Part shown: positions 46,555-57,106 of the stretch, one piece after another
How positions within the stretch are numbered: the first letter of the stretch is position 1
Layout of the letters: the number at the start of each line of letters is the position of its first letter
Source of the DNA: Arenicella xantha
GTDB taxonomy: Bacteria; Pseudomonadota; Gammaproteobacteria; Arenicellales; Arenicellaceae
Reading direction: 5' to 3'
Length of the DNA stretch: 64,000 bases
NCBI RefSeq assembly: GCF_003315245.1
Contig: NZ_QNRT01000001.1
Location: forward strand, 564,963-628,962
Position numbers and translations under genes: made by a program
Notes under the pieces: generated by a model
Told to the model about the DNA's origin: nothing
Database searches by the model: none
Seen by the model: only the letters and a program-made list of their open reading frames with translations

Positions 46555-47334
46555 TTAACCTTCTTTCTTACTAGTTGGAGCTGGTGTGACTTCTAGCAAC
46601 TCAACTTCAAAAATAAGGGTTTGATTAGGACCGATCGAAGGAGGAGCATCCACACCGTAGGCTAGACTCTCTGGAATCACCAAACGGATTTTGCCGCCTT
46701 CTTTAACCAATTGCAGGCCTTCTGAGAAACCAGGGATAACCGCGGCAACGGCGAAACTAGCCGGCTGGCCTCGGTCGTGCGAACTATCAAACTGAGTGCC
46801 ATCGATTAACTTGCCCACGTAGTGAACTTTGATGACATCGCTGGCTGTTGGAGTTTTGCCTTTGCCTTCGCGCAAAATACTATATTGCAAACCACTCTCA
46901 GTGGTTTTAACGCCTTTTTCTTTGGCATTCTTAGCCATAAAAGCGGCGCCGGCAGCGCTGTTTTCAGCACCTTTGGCTAGCATTTCAGCTTGAGCTTTTT
47001 CAGCTTCGGCTTGCATCACTTGCTGGAAAGCCATTTGAGCTTGCTGCATTTCTTCTTGTGACAAACGCGGCTCAATACCTGCTGCAGCGTCTTGAATTGC
47101 CGCGGTTAGTGCTGACACGTCGATTTGCTTGTCGATGCCTTGCCCCACTAGATTGGCACCAATCTGCATACCAAACGTATAGCCAAGCTTGGCTTCTTGA
47201 GAGCTTAAATCGACTGCCGTATTGGTTGTCCATTTGCTGTCTTGCGCAAAAGCAGATGTTGTCATGCCAATGCTCGCACCAACCACAAGCGCAGATAGGC
47301 TTGCGGTAGCAGTAATGTGTTTAACTAAATTCAT
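46555..47334 (-). CDS. FKBP-type peptidyl-prolyl isomerase (Mip/FkpA-like)
   Basis: A 259-residue periplasmic foldase. Signal peptide about 1-30 (ending SAFA|QDS). An N-terminal dimerisation region (SSQEAKLGYTFGMQIGANL) and a long Glu/Ala/Gln-rich helix (about 90-130) follow. The C-terminal FKBP domain (about 150-250) has VHYVGKLIDGTQFDSSHDRG, VIPGFSEGLQLVKEGGKIRL and IPESLAYGVDAPPSIGPNQT. This is the Mip/FkpA plan: a V-shaped dimer that catalyses proline isomerisation and holds unfolded outer-membrane proteins. Upstream of the glutaredoxin gene. Confidence 0.92.
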   Translation of the reverse strand: MNLVKHITATASLSALVVGASIGMTTSAFAQDSKWTTNTAVDLSSQEAKLGYTFGMQIGANLVGQGIDKQIDVSALTAAIQDAAAGIEPRLSQEEMQQAQMAFQQVMQAEAEKAQAEMLAKGAENSAAGAAFMAKNAKEKGVKTTESGLQYSILREGKGKTPTASDVIKVHYVGKLIDGTQFDSSHDRGQPASFAVAAVIPGFSEGLQLVKEGGKIRLVIPESLAYGVDAPPSIGPNQTLIFEVELLEVTPAPTSKKEG

Positions 47335-47370
47335 TAATAATAGTCTCCTAGTGGGTTTATTTACGCGAGC

Positions 47371-49305
47371 CTAACTCGCTTCAATGTCGAACACTTGCTT
47401 GTCGTCAACTTCCGTGCAGAACTGTTCAATAAATTCTTCTAAAGGCATCACGTTTTGCGCCTTACTGCCGAAACGACGAACCGCTACAGTCCCTTCTTCC
47501 GCTTCACGCTTTCCAATACATAGGATCGCCGGAATCTTTTGCAAGCTATGCTCGCGAACTTTGTAGCCAATTTTTTCATTGCGCAGATCAACTTCCGCAC
47601 GTAATCCAGCACTTCGCAGGGCCTTAGCAACTTCAATCGCATAATCATTGGCATCAGTAACAATGGTAGCCACCATCACTTGCTGAGGCGCCAACCACGC
47701 TGGCAATGCGCCCGCGTGCTGCTCGATTAAGATGCCCAAGAAACGCTCAATAGACCCAAGAATCGCTCGATGCAACATAACCGGAACTTGCTTACTACCG
47801 TCCTCGGCTACGTACTCCGCACCTAAGCGCTCAGGCATTGAGAAATCTACTTGTATGGTACCGCACTGCCAAACACGCCCGATGCAATCTTTTAATGAGA
47901 ACTCAACCTTCGGGCCATAAAATGCGCCTTCGCCCGGCTGTAATTCCCAATCAAGGCCGTTGTCATTCAACGCGAGTTCCAGAGCCTGCTCCGCTCGGTC
48001 CCAGACTTCGTCGCTACCTACGCGCTGTTCGGGTCGAGTAGACAACTTATAAATAATTTCGTCAAAGCCAAAATCTGCATACACTTCATGCAAGAAGTCG
48101 ATAAAGGCTTTTACTTCAGATTGGATTTGGTCTTCAGTACAGAAAATGTGCGCATCATCTTGCACGAAGCTGCGCACTCGCATGATGCCGTGTAACGAAC
48201 CGGACATTTCATTGCGGTGGCACGAACCAAATTCGGCAAGCCTGAGTGGCAAGTCTCGGTAGCTCTTCAAGCCCTGATTGAATACCTGCACATGGCATGG
48301 GCAGTTCATTGGCTTAATAGCGTAATCACGATCGTCGGTTGTGAGGGTAAACATGTCATCGCTAAACTTAGCCGCATGCCCCGACTTCTCCCATAAAGAG
48401 ATATCAACCACCTGTGGGGTCTTAATTTCTTGATAGCCATGCGCATACTGCTTGGCGCCCATATAATTTTGCACAGTCTGATATATAGACCAGCCTTTGG
48501 GATGCCAAAACACACTGCCTGGCGCTTCATCCTGCAGATGAAACAAATCCATTGCCTTGCCGAGCTTTCGATGGTCGCGCTTCTCAGCCTCTTCCATGCG
48601 ACGAAGGTATTCTTTTAACTGCTTCTTGTCTGCCCAAGCGGTGCCATAAATACGCTGCAATTGAGCATTATTCGAATCACCACGCCAATATGCACCAGCG
48701 AGCTTAGTTAATTTAAAGCCATCGCGTAAAACGCCAGTTGATGGCAAATGGGGGCCGCGACATAAATCCAGAAAGTCGCCTTGCCGATAGACCGTGATTT
48801 GTTCGTCTACCGGTAGATCCGAAATTATTTCGGCCTTGTAGACTTCCCCTAAGTTTTTGAAGTACTCAATGGCATCATCACGATCCCACACTTCTCGCTC
48901 GATGGCCTCATTGCGCTTCACAATCTCACGCATGCGTGCTTCGATTAACACTAGGTCGTCAGGAGTAAATGCTTCTTCTCGAGCAAAATCATAATAAAAA
49001 CCGTTCTCGATCGATGGCCCAATAGTCACTTGGGTTTCTGGATACAGTTCTTTGACCGCTTCAGCCATCACATGAGCGGCGTCATGACGCAGCACCTCGA
49101 GACCCTTATCGCTATCGCGCGTGATAATATCTACCGAGGCATCGGCTTCAATCTCCCGCGTCAGATCCCAGAGTTCACCATTAACTTCAATGGCCACCGC
49201 ATTACGGCGCAAACCACTACTAATGCCATCAGCAATCGCAAAGCCAGTAATGGCTTGATCGAATTCTTTGGTGGCTCCATCTGGGAAGGTTATTTGTATC
49301 GACAT
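47371..49305 (-). CDS. thrS: Threonyl-tRNA synthetase
   Basis: About 644 residues from the ATG at 49305 ([15 protein letters not shown]); the in-frame ATG at 49374 would add 23 unfamiliar residues. Domains in order: TGS (1-60), editing domain with [16 protein letters not shown] and the Cys/His pocket, class II catalytic core ([12 protein letters not shown], with the zinc Cys; [35 protein letters not shown]), and anticodon-binding domain (to [12 protein letters not shown]). The usual infC neighbour is absent; thrS stands between the FKBP gene and divergent pyrC. Confidence 0.96.
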   Translation of the reverse strand: MSIQITFPDGATKEFDQAITGFAIADGISSGLRRNAVAIEVNGELWDLTREIEADASVDIITRDSDKGLEVLRHDAAHVMAEAVKELYPETQVTIGPSIENGFYYDFAREEAFTPDDLVLIEARMREIVKRNEAIEREVWDRDDAIEYFKNLGEVYKAEIISDLPVDEQITVYRQGDFLDLCRGPHLPSTGVLRDGFKLTKLAGAYWRGDSNNAQLQRIYGTAWADKKQLKEYLRRMEEAEKRDHRKLGKAMDLFHLQDEAPGSVFWHPKGWSIYQTVQNYMGAKQYAHGYQEIKTPQVVDISLWEKSGHAAKFSDDMFTLTTDDRDYAIKPMNCPCHVQVFNQGLKSYRDLPLRLAEFGSCHRNEMSGSLHGIMRVRSFVQDDAHIFCTEDQIQSEVKAFIDFLHEVYADFGFDEIIYKLSTRPEQRVGSDEVWDRAEQALELALNDNGLDWELQPGEGAFYGPKVEFSLKDCIGRVWQCGTIQVDFSMPERLGAEYVAEDGSKQVPVMLHRAILGSIERFLGILIEQHAGALPAWLAPQQVMVATIVTDANDYAIEVAKALRSAGLRAEVDLRNEKIGYKVREHSLQKIPAILCIGKREAEEGTVAVRRFGSKAQNVMPLEEFIEQFCTEVDDKQVFDIEAS

Positions 49306-49560
49306 GTCGCTTCGGTCGCTATATTCTTTGCTAAGCAAATCACTTAGCTTTAGTTTACGGTCAAGCATCCACATGGGGGCTTGTATTACGGTTTTTTACT
49401 GATTCAAACAGGTCAAACCTCGTCTAAACTCAAACTGAAAACCGCCAGCATATAATAGCCAGCGGTGTATTGTATCGGAACCGCCAGAAAACGAAACCGT
49501 TAAAGGCTAATAACCAAGGTCAAAGCGCCATCGGCAGGTAACTGCTACGGCTTTCATGTC

Positions 49561-50592
49561 ATGAATCAAATCACCATTACTGCGCCAGACGACTGGCACC
49601 TACATTTTCGCGACGGCGAAATGCTCAACGAAACCGTACCAGCAACCGCGCGGTGCTTTAAGCGCGCCATTGTAATGCCCAATTTGGTACCGCCAGTTAC
49701 AACCAAAGAACAAGCGCTAGCGTATCGACAACGCATTCTTGCGGCTCGACCTGCAGGTAATGATTTCGAGCCATTGATGACACTGTATTTGACCAATGAC
49801 ACCACGCCTGAGGATATTATTGCGGCGCATTCTTCAACAATTCCGGCAGCAAAGCTGTATCCAGCAGGGGCAACAACCAACTCTGATGCGGCGGTCGAGG
49901 GGATCGAGTCTTTATATCCGGTATTTGAAGCCATGAGCAAAGTCGGCATGTTACTGCTGATTCACGGCGAAGTCACTCAAGCGGAAGTGGATATCTTCGA
50001 CCGCGAAAAAGCATTCATCGATTCACACCTCGCGGCAATTCACGCCAAATTTCCAGACCTGAAAATTGTGTTCGAGCACATTACCACCGCCGACGCAGTG
50101 GATTTTGTGCTCTCCGGCAACGCAAATTTAGCGGCAACGATCACGCCTCAACATCTATTGCTCAACCGAAATGACTTACTAGCAGGCGGTATTCGACCAC
50201 ATAATTACTGCTTACCCGTATTAAAACGAAGCACTCATCAACAACGCTTGCGTGAGGTCGTTGCCAGTGGCTCTAACAAGTTCTTTCTCGGCACCGACTC
50301 AGCACCACATGCCAAACACACCAAAGAAAATAGCTGCGGTTGCGCGGGCTGTTATAGCGCATGGAGCGCGATCGAGCTGTACGCGCAAGTGTTTGAAGAC
50401 TTGAACGCAATCGACAAACTTGAAGGCTTCGCGTCGCATTACGGTGCAGATTTTTACAAAATGCCGCGAAACACATCAACCATCACCTTGCTGCGTGACA
50501 CATGGACGGTACCCGAAAATGTCGAGCTCGCAAACGGAGATTCGATCGTACCTTTCTACGCGGGTCAATTACTTAAGTGGAAATTAGCCTAA
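49561..50592 (+). CDS. pyrC: Dihydroorotase
   Basis: A 343-residue class II dihydroorotase (E. coli PyrC type) that closes carbamoyl-aspartate to dihydroorotate in pyrimidine synthesis. Zinc ligands are in [24 protein letters not shown] carries the carboxylated Lys; [17 protein letters not shown] and [14 protein letters not shown] supply further ligands and catalytic Asp. The length matches the family. Divergent from thrS; monocistronic. Confidence 0.96.
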   Translation: MNQITITAPDDWHLHFRDGEMLNETVPATARCFKRAIVMPNLVPPVTTKEQALAYRQRILAARPAGNDFEPLMTLYLTNDTTPEDIIAAHSSTIPAAKLYPAGATTNSDAAVEGIESLYPVFEAMSKVGMLLLIHGEVTQAEVDIFDREKAFIDSHLAAIHAKFPDLKIVFEHITTADAVDFVLSGNANLAATITPQHLLLNRNDLLAGGIRPHNYCLPVLKRSTHQQRLREVVASGSNKFFLGTDSAPHAKHTKENSCGCAGCYSAWSAIELYAQVFEDLNAIDKLEGFASHYGADFYKMPRNTSTITLLRDTWTVPENVELANGDSIVPFYAGQLLKWKLA

Positions 50593-50809
50593 AGGCCATT
50601 AAAAAACCGTTTGATTTGCGGTTTAATACAGTACGAGTCACTAAAACTAATAAATTATGGCCTTATCGCTTAGCGAAAACCAAGATAAATCGTTATCTCG
50701 ATTAGATCGCGGACGCTTAGCGTATCAGGCTACTCAGTAAAATCATGCTCCTTTCTTTATATGACGTTTAGTCATAGATAGAGAAAAAACCAATAACCGG
50801 AATTTTTAA

Positions 50810-51601
50810 ATGGCCGAAATTTTCACCTTAGTAAATCTAGTCGATTTATTACTACTAGTATTACTACAAGCCGTGTTGGGCTTTGACAATTTGCTTTATA
50901 TCTCATTGGAGAGCAAACGCGCTCCGCTTGAGAAACAAAAAGCAGTCCGCTTTTGGGGCATCATTATTGCGGTCGCATTACGAATCATATTGTTATTCCT
51001 ACTGCTAAACATGATCAAAGCTTTCCAAAATGAGTTATTCGCAATTCATTGGGAAGGAATCATTCATGCGACCTTTACGTTACACGCAATCATTGTGTTG
51101 TTTGGCGGGGTATTCATTCTCTATACCGCCATGAAAGAGATATTGCATATGATGAGCCTCGAAGATATTAACCAAGAAGAAAGAAGCAATAAATCGATCG
51201 GCTTTGTGATTTTTTGGATCGTGGCGATGAACGTTGTGTTCTCATTTGACTCTATTCTAAGCGCTATGGCGGTGACCAAAGTGTTCGCCGTTATGGCCAC
51301 CGCCATTCTCATTGGCGGAATATTAATGGTGGCATTAGCCGATACCGTATCCGACTTCTTAACCAAGAATCGAATGTACGAAGTACTCGGCTTATTCATC
51401 TTATTCTTAGTCGGCGTTATGCTGCTATCTGAAGGCGGCCATCTCGCTCACATGCAATTGTTCGGAAACCCCATTGAACAAATGTCGAAAACCACATTTT
51501 ATTTTGTTTTATTCGTACTGATTATCAGTGACATAGTCCAAAGTCGCTATCAGCGTAAATTGAATATCGCAAAAAAAGGGGTAGGTAGTAAAACCCCATA
51601 A
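50810..51601 (+). CDS. TerC-family integral membrane protein
   Basis: A 263-residue protein with about seven membrane segments. The family's paired acidic motifs are LGFDNLLYISLE (about residues 23-34) and FSFDSILSAMAV (about 144-155). TerC-like proteins are linked to metal (manganese, calcium) export and tellurite resistance, and support metallation of exported proteins. No ter genes are nearby, so a metal-homeostasis role is more likely than tellurite resistance. About 160 bp upstream of the receiver-TonB gene, possibly a separate transcript. Confidence 0.85.
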   Translation: MAEIFTLVNLVDLLLLVLLQAVLGFDNLLYISLESKRAPLEKQKAVRFWGIIIAVALRIILLFLLLNMIKAFQNELFAIHWEGIIHATFTLHAIIVLFGGVFILYTAMKEILHMMSLEDINQEERSNKSIGFVIFWIVAMNVVFSFDSILSAMAVTKVFAVMATAILIGGILMVALADTVSDFLTKNRMYEVLGLFILFLVGVMLLSEGGHLAHMQLFGNPIEQMSKTTFYFVLFVLIISDIVQSRYQRKLNIAKKGVGSKTP

Positions 51602-51761
51602 AATGCACGATGAAGTCTTTAAAAATCGTGATTTATTAGCGATGACGCTAATTGGCAACATGGTAATTAGTTCGTCAAGTGCTATTATCAAGTTGTAATA
51701 ATGCGCATTTACAACAATAACAAACCTTTGAAAAACCAATAGTTTAAACGTAGGAGGATGT

Positions 51762-53483
51762 ATGTCTGCAGACACCCCCAGTCAATCAGTACTCGTCATA
51801 TCAGCGGATACTACCGTTGTCGAAACCATTCTTGGTGGTAACACTACTGATCAGCAATTTAACGCTCGTGAATCGGTACAGGCCGCGTTAGCCGAACCCA
51901 ATTTATTTTTGAACAACAGCATCGTGATTTTTGATATCGATAGCACTGCCGGCGATGTCGGCACCGCGATAGATCAAGCGCTGAAGATCAAACAAAGCGA
52001 CCCAACTCAAGTATTGATGCTTGTTGGCGAGAAAGAAGGACTCAATGAAATTCTCAAGTCCAATATTCAGCCCGTGGTGTATCGAGCATTTAATAAGCCA
52101 GTTAGCGCCAATCAAATTTCATTAGCATTTAAGTCAGCACATGTTTTACATACTGAATTAGTAGAAAAGCAAGCGGCTGGTGAAGACATTATGGTTGTCG
52201 GCCCTGCCGAGAATCGAGCTAGTGTTGACTCATTAGCCGCTCAACGTAAAACCAACCCAGCCATTTATGCAGGTATCGGTGTATTAGCGTTAGCTGTAGT
52301 CGGCTTTTTGATTTTCGGCGGTGGCGGAGAAGAAGAGCAACAAATCGTTCTCGACACACCAACTGAAGCGACACAAGTCATCGAAGATATCGAAGCGGAC
52401 ACAGTCTCTATTACCAACGAACTAAATCAACAAGCAGCCACAGCACTATTAGAGGGTCGTTATGTGACTCCTGCTGGTGACAATGCTCTTGAGTATTTTG
52501 ATCAAGTGTTGGAAATTGACCCATATGACTCAACCGCTTACGAAGGGCGTAAAACCGTTGCTGAAGCAATGCGCTCCAACTACAACCAACTAGTTGCAGA
52601 TGCTCAATTTGATGAAGCACTAAAAACCATAGATGCTTTACGCGCTATTGAACCGTTAAACACCAATAACGATCAGCTTAGCGCCGATTTAGGCAAGGCG
52701 ATTACAGCCCATGTGAAGAAAGTACGCGCCAGTGGCTCAGAAGAAGAAATAGCTGAAACCGCCGCCGTATTGGAGCGACTGGAAGGTGACGTTGAAGGCT
52801 CTAAGACAGCGACTGAAGCTTTGAAGGAAGAACAAGTTCTGATTGGCAACATCGACAACGCGCTGGCTAACGGCAACCTAATCCCTCCTCAAAAAGGAAA
52901 CGCTTACTCACTGGTTTCAGACGCTTTAAAAGGCAATAAGATCAGCAAGGCCAATTCGGAACCTCGAGTAAAAGAACTTAGCGCCAAACTGCTTGTATTA
53001 GCCAATGAAAATTTTGGCTCTGGCAATATGGAAGAGACAGCTAAATTGTCGGCGCTGATCAAACGCTTAAACGTTGACCGTCAGGGCTTAGCCGATCTAA
53101 ACCAGAAAGTGAAAGCTAAACAAGAAGAAATTGCAGCGGCGAAAGCAGCCGAGCAAAAAACTGAGCCAGTAAAGGTTGCTGAAGCCAAACCTGCGCCACC
53201 TAAAATTCTTCCTGCTAAAGTAATCAGTCGAGCACCTCCTCGCTATCCAAGCCGTGCCTTGAAGAACGGGCAAGAGGGTTGGGTACAAGTGGCCTTCTAC
53301 GTAAACACAGACGGTGTCCCTGAAGATATCACTATTAAGGGATCTGAACCTTCTACAACCTTTGATTCAGCAGCGATAAAATCAGTCGAAAAATGGCGCT
53401 TTTCTCCAGCTCGCAATCAGAACACTGGCTTGCCAGTGCGCAGCACCCAAATTACTACTAAGGTGCAATTTCGCTTGAACTAG
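51762..53483 (+). CDS. TonB-family protein with cytoplasmic receiver-like domain
   Basis: A 573-residue fusion. Residues 8-128 resemble a response-regulator receiver: SVLVISAD at strand 1, IVIFDID with Asp58 at the phosphoacceptor position, and FNKPVSANQI with Lys112-Pro113 matching the conserved Lys-Pro. The acidic pair after strand 1 is incomplete, so it may be a pseudo-receiver. One membrane segment follows (168-186). The periplasmic part has TPR-like helices (about 220-420) and an Ala/Glu/Lys-rich stretch. The last about 90 residues are a TonB C-terminal domain (RAPPRYPSRALKNGQEGWVQ, SVEKWRFSPA). GGAGG precedes the ATG. Known TonBs have only a short cytoplasmic tail, so this layout is unusual. 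It ends at a strong terminator. Confidence 0.8.
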   Translation: MSADTPSQSVLVISADTTVVETILGGNTTDQQFNARESVQAALAEPNLFLNNSIVIFDIDSTAGDVGTAIDQALKIKQSDPTQVLMLVGEKEGLNEILKSNIQPVVYRAFNKPVSANQISLAFKSAHVLHTELVEKQAAGEDIMVVGPAENRASVDSLAAQRKTNPAIYAGIGVLALAVVGFLIFGGGGEEEQQIVLDTPTEATQVIEDIEADTVSITNELNQQAATALLEGRYVTPAGDNALEYFDQVLEIDPYDSTAYEGRKTVAEAMRSNYNQLVADAQFDEALKTIDALRAIEPLNTNNDQLSADLGKAITAHVKKVRASGSEEEIAETAAVLERLEGDVEGSKTATEALKEEQVLIGNIDNALANGNLIPPQKGNAYSLVSDALKGNKISKANSEPRVKELSAKLLVLANENFGSGNMEETAKLSALIKRLNVDRQGLADLNQKVKAKQEEIAAAKAAEQKTEPVKVAEAKPAPPKILPAKVISRAPPRYPSRALKNGQEGWVQVAFYVNTDGVPEDITIKGSEPSTTFDSAAIKSVEKWRFSPARNQNTGLPVRSTQITTKVQFRLN

Positions 53484-53500
53484 TGAAATAGGCTATATAG

Positions 53501-53532
53501 AAAAGGGCGTGCTTTTAGCACGCCCTTTTTTT
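53501..53532 (+). terminator. Terminator after receiver-TonB gene
   Basis: AAAAGGGCGTGCT/AGCACGCCCTTTT forms a 13-bp perfect stem with a 3-nt loop and a T-run; bidirectional toward convergent pgi. Confidence 0.93.
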
Positions 53533-53589
53533 TGGATTGTCAAAATGATTCCTGCCGCTTGCAACGTCACGCAAGCTTCATTGGCACAA

Positions 53590-55233
53590 CTATCTGTCGT
53601 TAACTCGCGTAATCAATGCTTGCGTGGACGGATCAAACGCGTCTTTGGCGCCATCGGCAACATTTGCAGCATTGGGATCAATGGTAGGCTTAAGCTGTTT
53701 CGCAAGACGCTTCCCAAGCTCTACGCCCATTTGGTCATACGAATTAATATTCGCAAATAATCCACCACAAAAAGTCCTATGCTCATAAAACGCTAATAAT
53801 GCACCGAGCGTTGTTGGATTGAGTCGCTGCAAGAGAATAGTTGTCGAGGGCTTATCACCAGCGAATATCTTTGCTTTAGCAGCTAGGTCAGTTAATCCCT
53901 CTGTCGCATGCAACTCTTTCACTTCGTCAAGACTTTGGCCCGCTAATAGCGCCGCCGTCTGCGCTAGACCATTAGCCAGCAACTCAAGGTGATGCTCGGG
54001 ATATTCATGATCAGCACGCAAGGTTAAAATAAACTCGGCCGGGATCAGTGAGGTGCCCTGATGCAACATTTGAAATACCGAATGCTGAACATCAGTGCCG
54101 ACACCGCCCCAGACCACCGGCGATGTTTCCTGATCGACCGGACTACCATCTACCTGACGATCCTTACCATTGCTCTCGGTTTCTAATTGCTGCAAGTAAT
54201 CGACCAACGAACGTAAACGGTAATCGTAGGCAAAGATCGCCTTGGAACTCGCGCCCATGAAATTATCATAATAATGATCGAGCATAGCAGCGAGAAAACA
54301 GACGTTTTCACTTGGCTTTGTTTGATAAAAATGCTGATCCATTGATGCCGCGCCGGCCAAAAACTCTTGAAACCGATCCATACCAAACACCAATGCAGCC
54401 GACAGAGACACTGACGACCACACCGAGTATCTACCACCAACCCATTGCGGGAAGGAAACAACATTTTTTTCAGGTATTCCATACGCAACAGCATTGTCTG
54501 GAGCTGCCGTCACTGCGTAGAAATTCTGCAACGGGTTCATCTCCCCGTGTTTAGCAAACCAATCAGCGATCGAGTTTATGTTTTGCAAGGTTTCAGCCGT
54601 GGTGAAAGTTTTCGACACTCCGATTACCAATGTGCTTGTAACCCTACAGGCACTCAACACGGCGACTAATTGGTGTGCGTCAATGTTGCCGATAAAGTGA
54701 ACGGTAATATCGCCGCCTACGTCGCTCAACGCTTCGGTAATTAGCTGTGGCCCTAGCGCAGAGCCGCCAATACCAACATGAATAATGTCAGTCACCTGAG
54801 TACTTCGAGCATCGAGTTCTTTGGTAATTGCTGCATATTGCTCAAGCAGCTGATTTGCTGAGGACTGCGCTTGCTCTAACGTCTCGGGGCGACGCATATC
54901 GATTCCCTGGTTAGTCGGGTCACGCAATAGCGTATGCAACACCGAGCGATCTTCGGTAATATTAATTCGTTCACCTGAAAACAGATCCGTACGCTTTTTT
55001 GCAAACTCAATTTGATCCGAAAATTCGGAGTAAATATTGATCAGCTCAGGACTGATATGAGTTTTACTAAAATCAAAATAGATATCCCCTATCTGCTTGG
55101 ACATCAGATTTACACGATTACTATCGCTGATAAACTTCTTTTTAATCCCTAAACGCTGATCAAGAACGGCCAACGCCTCTAACCTTTTTCGAAGCGATGG
55201 TTCAATTGACGGCGACATGATATTTTCAGACAT
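53590..55233 (-). CDS. pgi: Glucose-6-phosphate isomerase
   Basis: A 547-residue glycolytic/gluconeogenic isomerase. Visible: VNLMSKQIGDIYFDFSKTHI near the N-terminus, IGIGGSALGPQL-type sugar-phosphate loop (HVGIGGSALGPQLITEAL), VSKTFTTAETLQN, VGGRYSVWSSVSLSAALVFG (PGI signature 1) and NSYDQMGVELGKRLAK (signature 2 region). The length fits the family. The start at 55233 is favoured over an ATG 15 bp further in, without a decisive ribosome binding site. Lies behind gap on the same strand with 118 bp between. Confidence 0.95.
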   Translation of the reverse strand: MSENIMSPSIEPSLRKRLEALAVLDQRLGIKKKFISDSNRVNLMSKQIGDIYFDFSKTHISPELINIYSEFSDQIEFAKKRTDLFSGERINITEDRSVLHTLLRDPTNQGIDMRRPETLEQAQSSANQLLEQYAAITKELDARSTQVTDIIHVGIGGSALGPQLITEALSDVGGDITVHFIGNIDAHQLVAVLSACRVTSTLVIGVSKTFTTAETLQNINSIADWFAKHGEMNPLQNFYAVTAAPDNAVAYGIPEKNVVSFPQWVGGRYSVWSSVSLSAALVFGMDRFQEFLAGAASMDQHFYQTKPSENVCFLAAMLDHYYDNFMGASSKAIFAYDYRLRSLVDYLQQLETESNGKDRQVDGSPVDQETSPVVWGGVGTDVQHSVFQMLHQGTSLIPAEFILTLRADHEYPEHHLELLANGLAQTAALLAGQSLDEVKELHATEGLTDLAAKAKIFAGDKPSTTILLQRLNPTTLGALLAFYEHRTFCGGLFANINSYDQMGVELGKRLAKQLKPTIDPNAANVADGAKDAFDPSTQALITRVNDR

Positions 55234-55351
55234 AGGTAAGCATTGCTTAGCGCGAGGCTAACGGTTAAGTTTTAACATAGACTGGAGATTGTAGTGCATC
55301 TCCAATGTACTCGAAAGTGCAAACTTGATTGACATAGTCTAATTGACTTTA

Positions 55352-56347
55352 TTATTGCTGCATCCTTGACGCGGTGTCCAACATTCGGTTAGAGAATCCC
55401 CATTCGTTATCGTACCAAGCCTGCACTTTGACAAGCTGTCCATTAATTCGAGTTTGCTCAATATCCACCACGCAAGAATTAGGGTCATGGTTGAAATCAA
55501 TCGACACCAAAGGAACATTGCTCACGTTGAACACACCCGAACGACCTTCTTTATAGACCTCAAATATATCAGCTATCTCTTGCAATGATGTTTTGCGGGT
55601 CGCTAAAAAGGTTAAGTCCAACAAGGATACATTAATGGTTGGCACTCTAACTGCTACGGCATCTAACTTACCATCCAAATCAGGTATTACCTGTCCGATC
55701 GCTTTGGCCGAACCGGTACTGGTTGGAATCATCGAGTAACTAGCCGCTCGCCCTCGCCGCTTATCTTTATGATATGAATCCAACAGATTTTGAGTGTTAG
55801 TATAAGCATGCACCGTATTCGCTAAACCCGAAACAATTCCAATCGAACTATGCATTGCGCTAGCTACATGCGCCAAACAGTTGGTTGTGCACGACGCATT
55901 AGAAATCAGCTGGCTGTTAGGACCTATCTCGCTATCGTTGACTCCAAACACCACAGTCGCATCTAGCCCTTTGCCTGGCGCTGACACGAGTACTTTTTTG
56001 GCACCGGCTGTTAAATGCTTGCTCGCTAATTCACGGGTTCGGAAAAATCCTGTACATTCGAGCACGATATCAACATCGAGGTCTCCCCACGGCAAATTTG
56101 CGGGGTCTCTCTGCATAAACGCTGGAATAACCTTTCCATCGACCGAAATAGAGTCTTCGGTAAAACTGACAATCTGATTAAATCGTCCATGGGTCGTATC
56201 GTATTGCAATAAGTGAGCGTTAGCCTCCGTGGACGCTAAGTCATTAATCGCTACGATATTAAACTGTTTGTCCAAACCCCGCTCATAGACGGCCCGAAGT
56301 ATATTTCGCCCGATGCGGCCGAAGCCATTTATAGCAATATTGATCAT
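55352..56347 (-). CDS. gap: Glyceraldehyde-3-phosphate dehydrogenase (type I)
   Basis: A 331-residue NAD-dependent dehydrogenase. The Rossmann motif is INGFGRIGRNILR and the acidic NAD-specific residue is in AINDLAS. The catalytic motif is SNASCTTNCLAH, with His replacing the usual Pro. HAYTNTQNLLDSYHKD follows, then RRGRAASYSMIPTSTGSAKA, and WYDNEWGFSNRM near the end. The variants in the catalytic loop leave open an erythrose-4-phosphate dehydrogenase role, but the neighbouring pgi favours glycolysis. AGGAG precedes the ATG. Confidence 0.88.
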   Translation of the reverse strand: MINIAINGFGRIGRNILRAVYERGLDKQFNIVAINDLASTEANAHLLQYDTTHGRFNQIVSFTEDSISVDGKVIPAFMQRDPANLPWGDLDVDIVLECTGFFRTRELASKHLTAGAKKVLVSAPGKGLDATVVFGVNDSEIGPNSQLISNASCTTNCLAHVASAMHSSIGIVSGLANTVHAYTNTQNLLDSYHKDKRRGRAASYSMIPTSTGSAKAIGQVIPDLDGKLDAVAVRVPTINVSLLDLTFLATRKTSLQEIADIFEVYKEGRSGVFNVSNVPLVSIDFNHDPNSCVVDIEQTRINGQLVKVQAWYDNEWGFSNRMLDTASRMQQ

Positions 56348-56620
56348 CTCTAAACTCCTAGTTTACTTTTTAATACGGGTCAGCGTTGCACCTCAAAGAT
56401 AATACCGACAGATTCAAAGAATGTGGTAATTCCGAGGCTGAATATCGCTAGCCGAAGGCACTCTGCAACAACCGATGCTGGGAATAAAAGCCTACACTCA
56501 TCGGCGTAATTATCATTGAGATAGACTCTCAAGCAGACCACTAAACACTTAATTAGACCCGCCCAACTCTAGATACAAAATTCCATATACCAAGTTCTAC
56601 AAAGCAGTAACGCTAAACAC
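56348..56620. other. Intergenic region, nothing recognised
   Basis: About 270 bp between the gap start and the terminator of the exbD unit. It probably holds the gap promoter; no hexamer pair is clear and no gene is seen. Confidence 0.4.
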
Positions 56621-56650
56621 AAAAAAGCACGCTAAGACGCGTGCTTTTTT
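56621..56650 (-). terminator. Terminator of the reduced ExbD module
   Basis: AAAAAAGCACGC/GCGTGCTTTTTT, a 12-bp perfect stem with loop TAAGAC, 23 bp beyond the exbD stop. Confidence 0.92.
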
Positions 56651-56672
56651 GAATTTCATCATCGAACCAACA

Positions 56673-57086
56673 TCACGTTCCTTCTGTCAAGGAGATGGTC
56701 GGTGTCGGGACATTAGCGGATTTAATTCCGTCTATCGCCTGAATGATTGCCTTGGTTTGAGCCTTAGGGTCAACCTTAACAACTACCGATGCTTCTGGCC
56801 GTTCAGCCTTTAGGCGTGTAACGGTAGACTTAATCGCACGATGATCAACCACATTACGCTCAATTGTTATTTCATTCAACTTGTTGATTTCAATAACAAT
56901 TGGCTTTGGCGCTTCTGGGTCTGGCGGATCAGCAGAAGCCGGTGGCTTATTAATATCGATACCTGACTCTTTTACAAAACTGGCTGTCACAATGAAGAAA
57001 ATTAACATGATAAACACCACGTCCAACATGGGCGTGATATCAATATCGGTTTCTTCTTCGTTATTCGCTTTACCTAGACGTTTCAT
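56673..57086 (-). CDS. ExbD/TolR-family protein, reduced module
   Basis: A 137-residue inner-membrane protein with one membrane helix near residues 20-38 (DVVFIMLIFFIVTASF). The conserved Asp in the helix start (DITPMLDVVF) carries protons. The periplasmic domain (INKLNEITIERNVVDHRAI) is of ExbD type. The short Asn/Glu-rich N-terminus is cytoplasmic. GAGGAA precedes the ATG. Last gene of DUF3450/TtpC-like/ExbD, 20 bp behind the TtpC-like gene. Closely resembles the ExbD at 61517-61921 (both have ETASFxKESG-type helix ends). Confidence 0.9.
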   Translation of the reverse strand: MKRLGKANNEEETDIDITPMLDVVFIMLIFFIVTASFVKESGIDINKPPASADPPDPEAPKPIVIEINKLNEITIERNVVDHRAIKSTVTRLKAERPEASVVVKVDPKAQTKAIIQAIDGIKSANVPTPTISLTEGT

Positions 57087-57106
57087 TATTATTTCCTCTG
57101 TAACGC

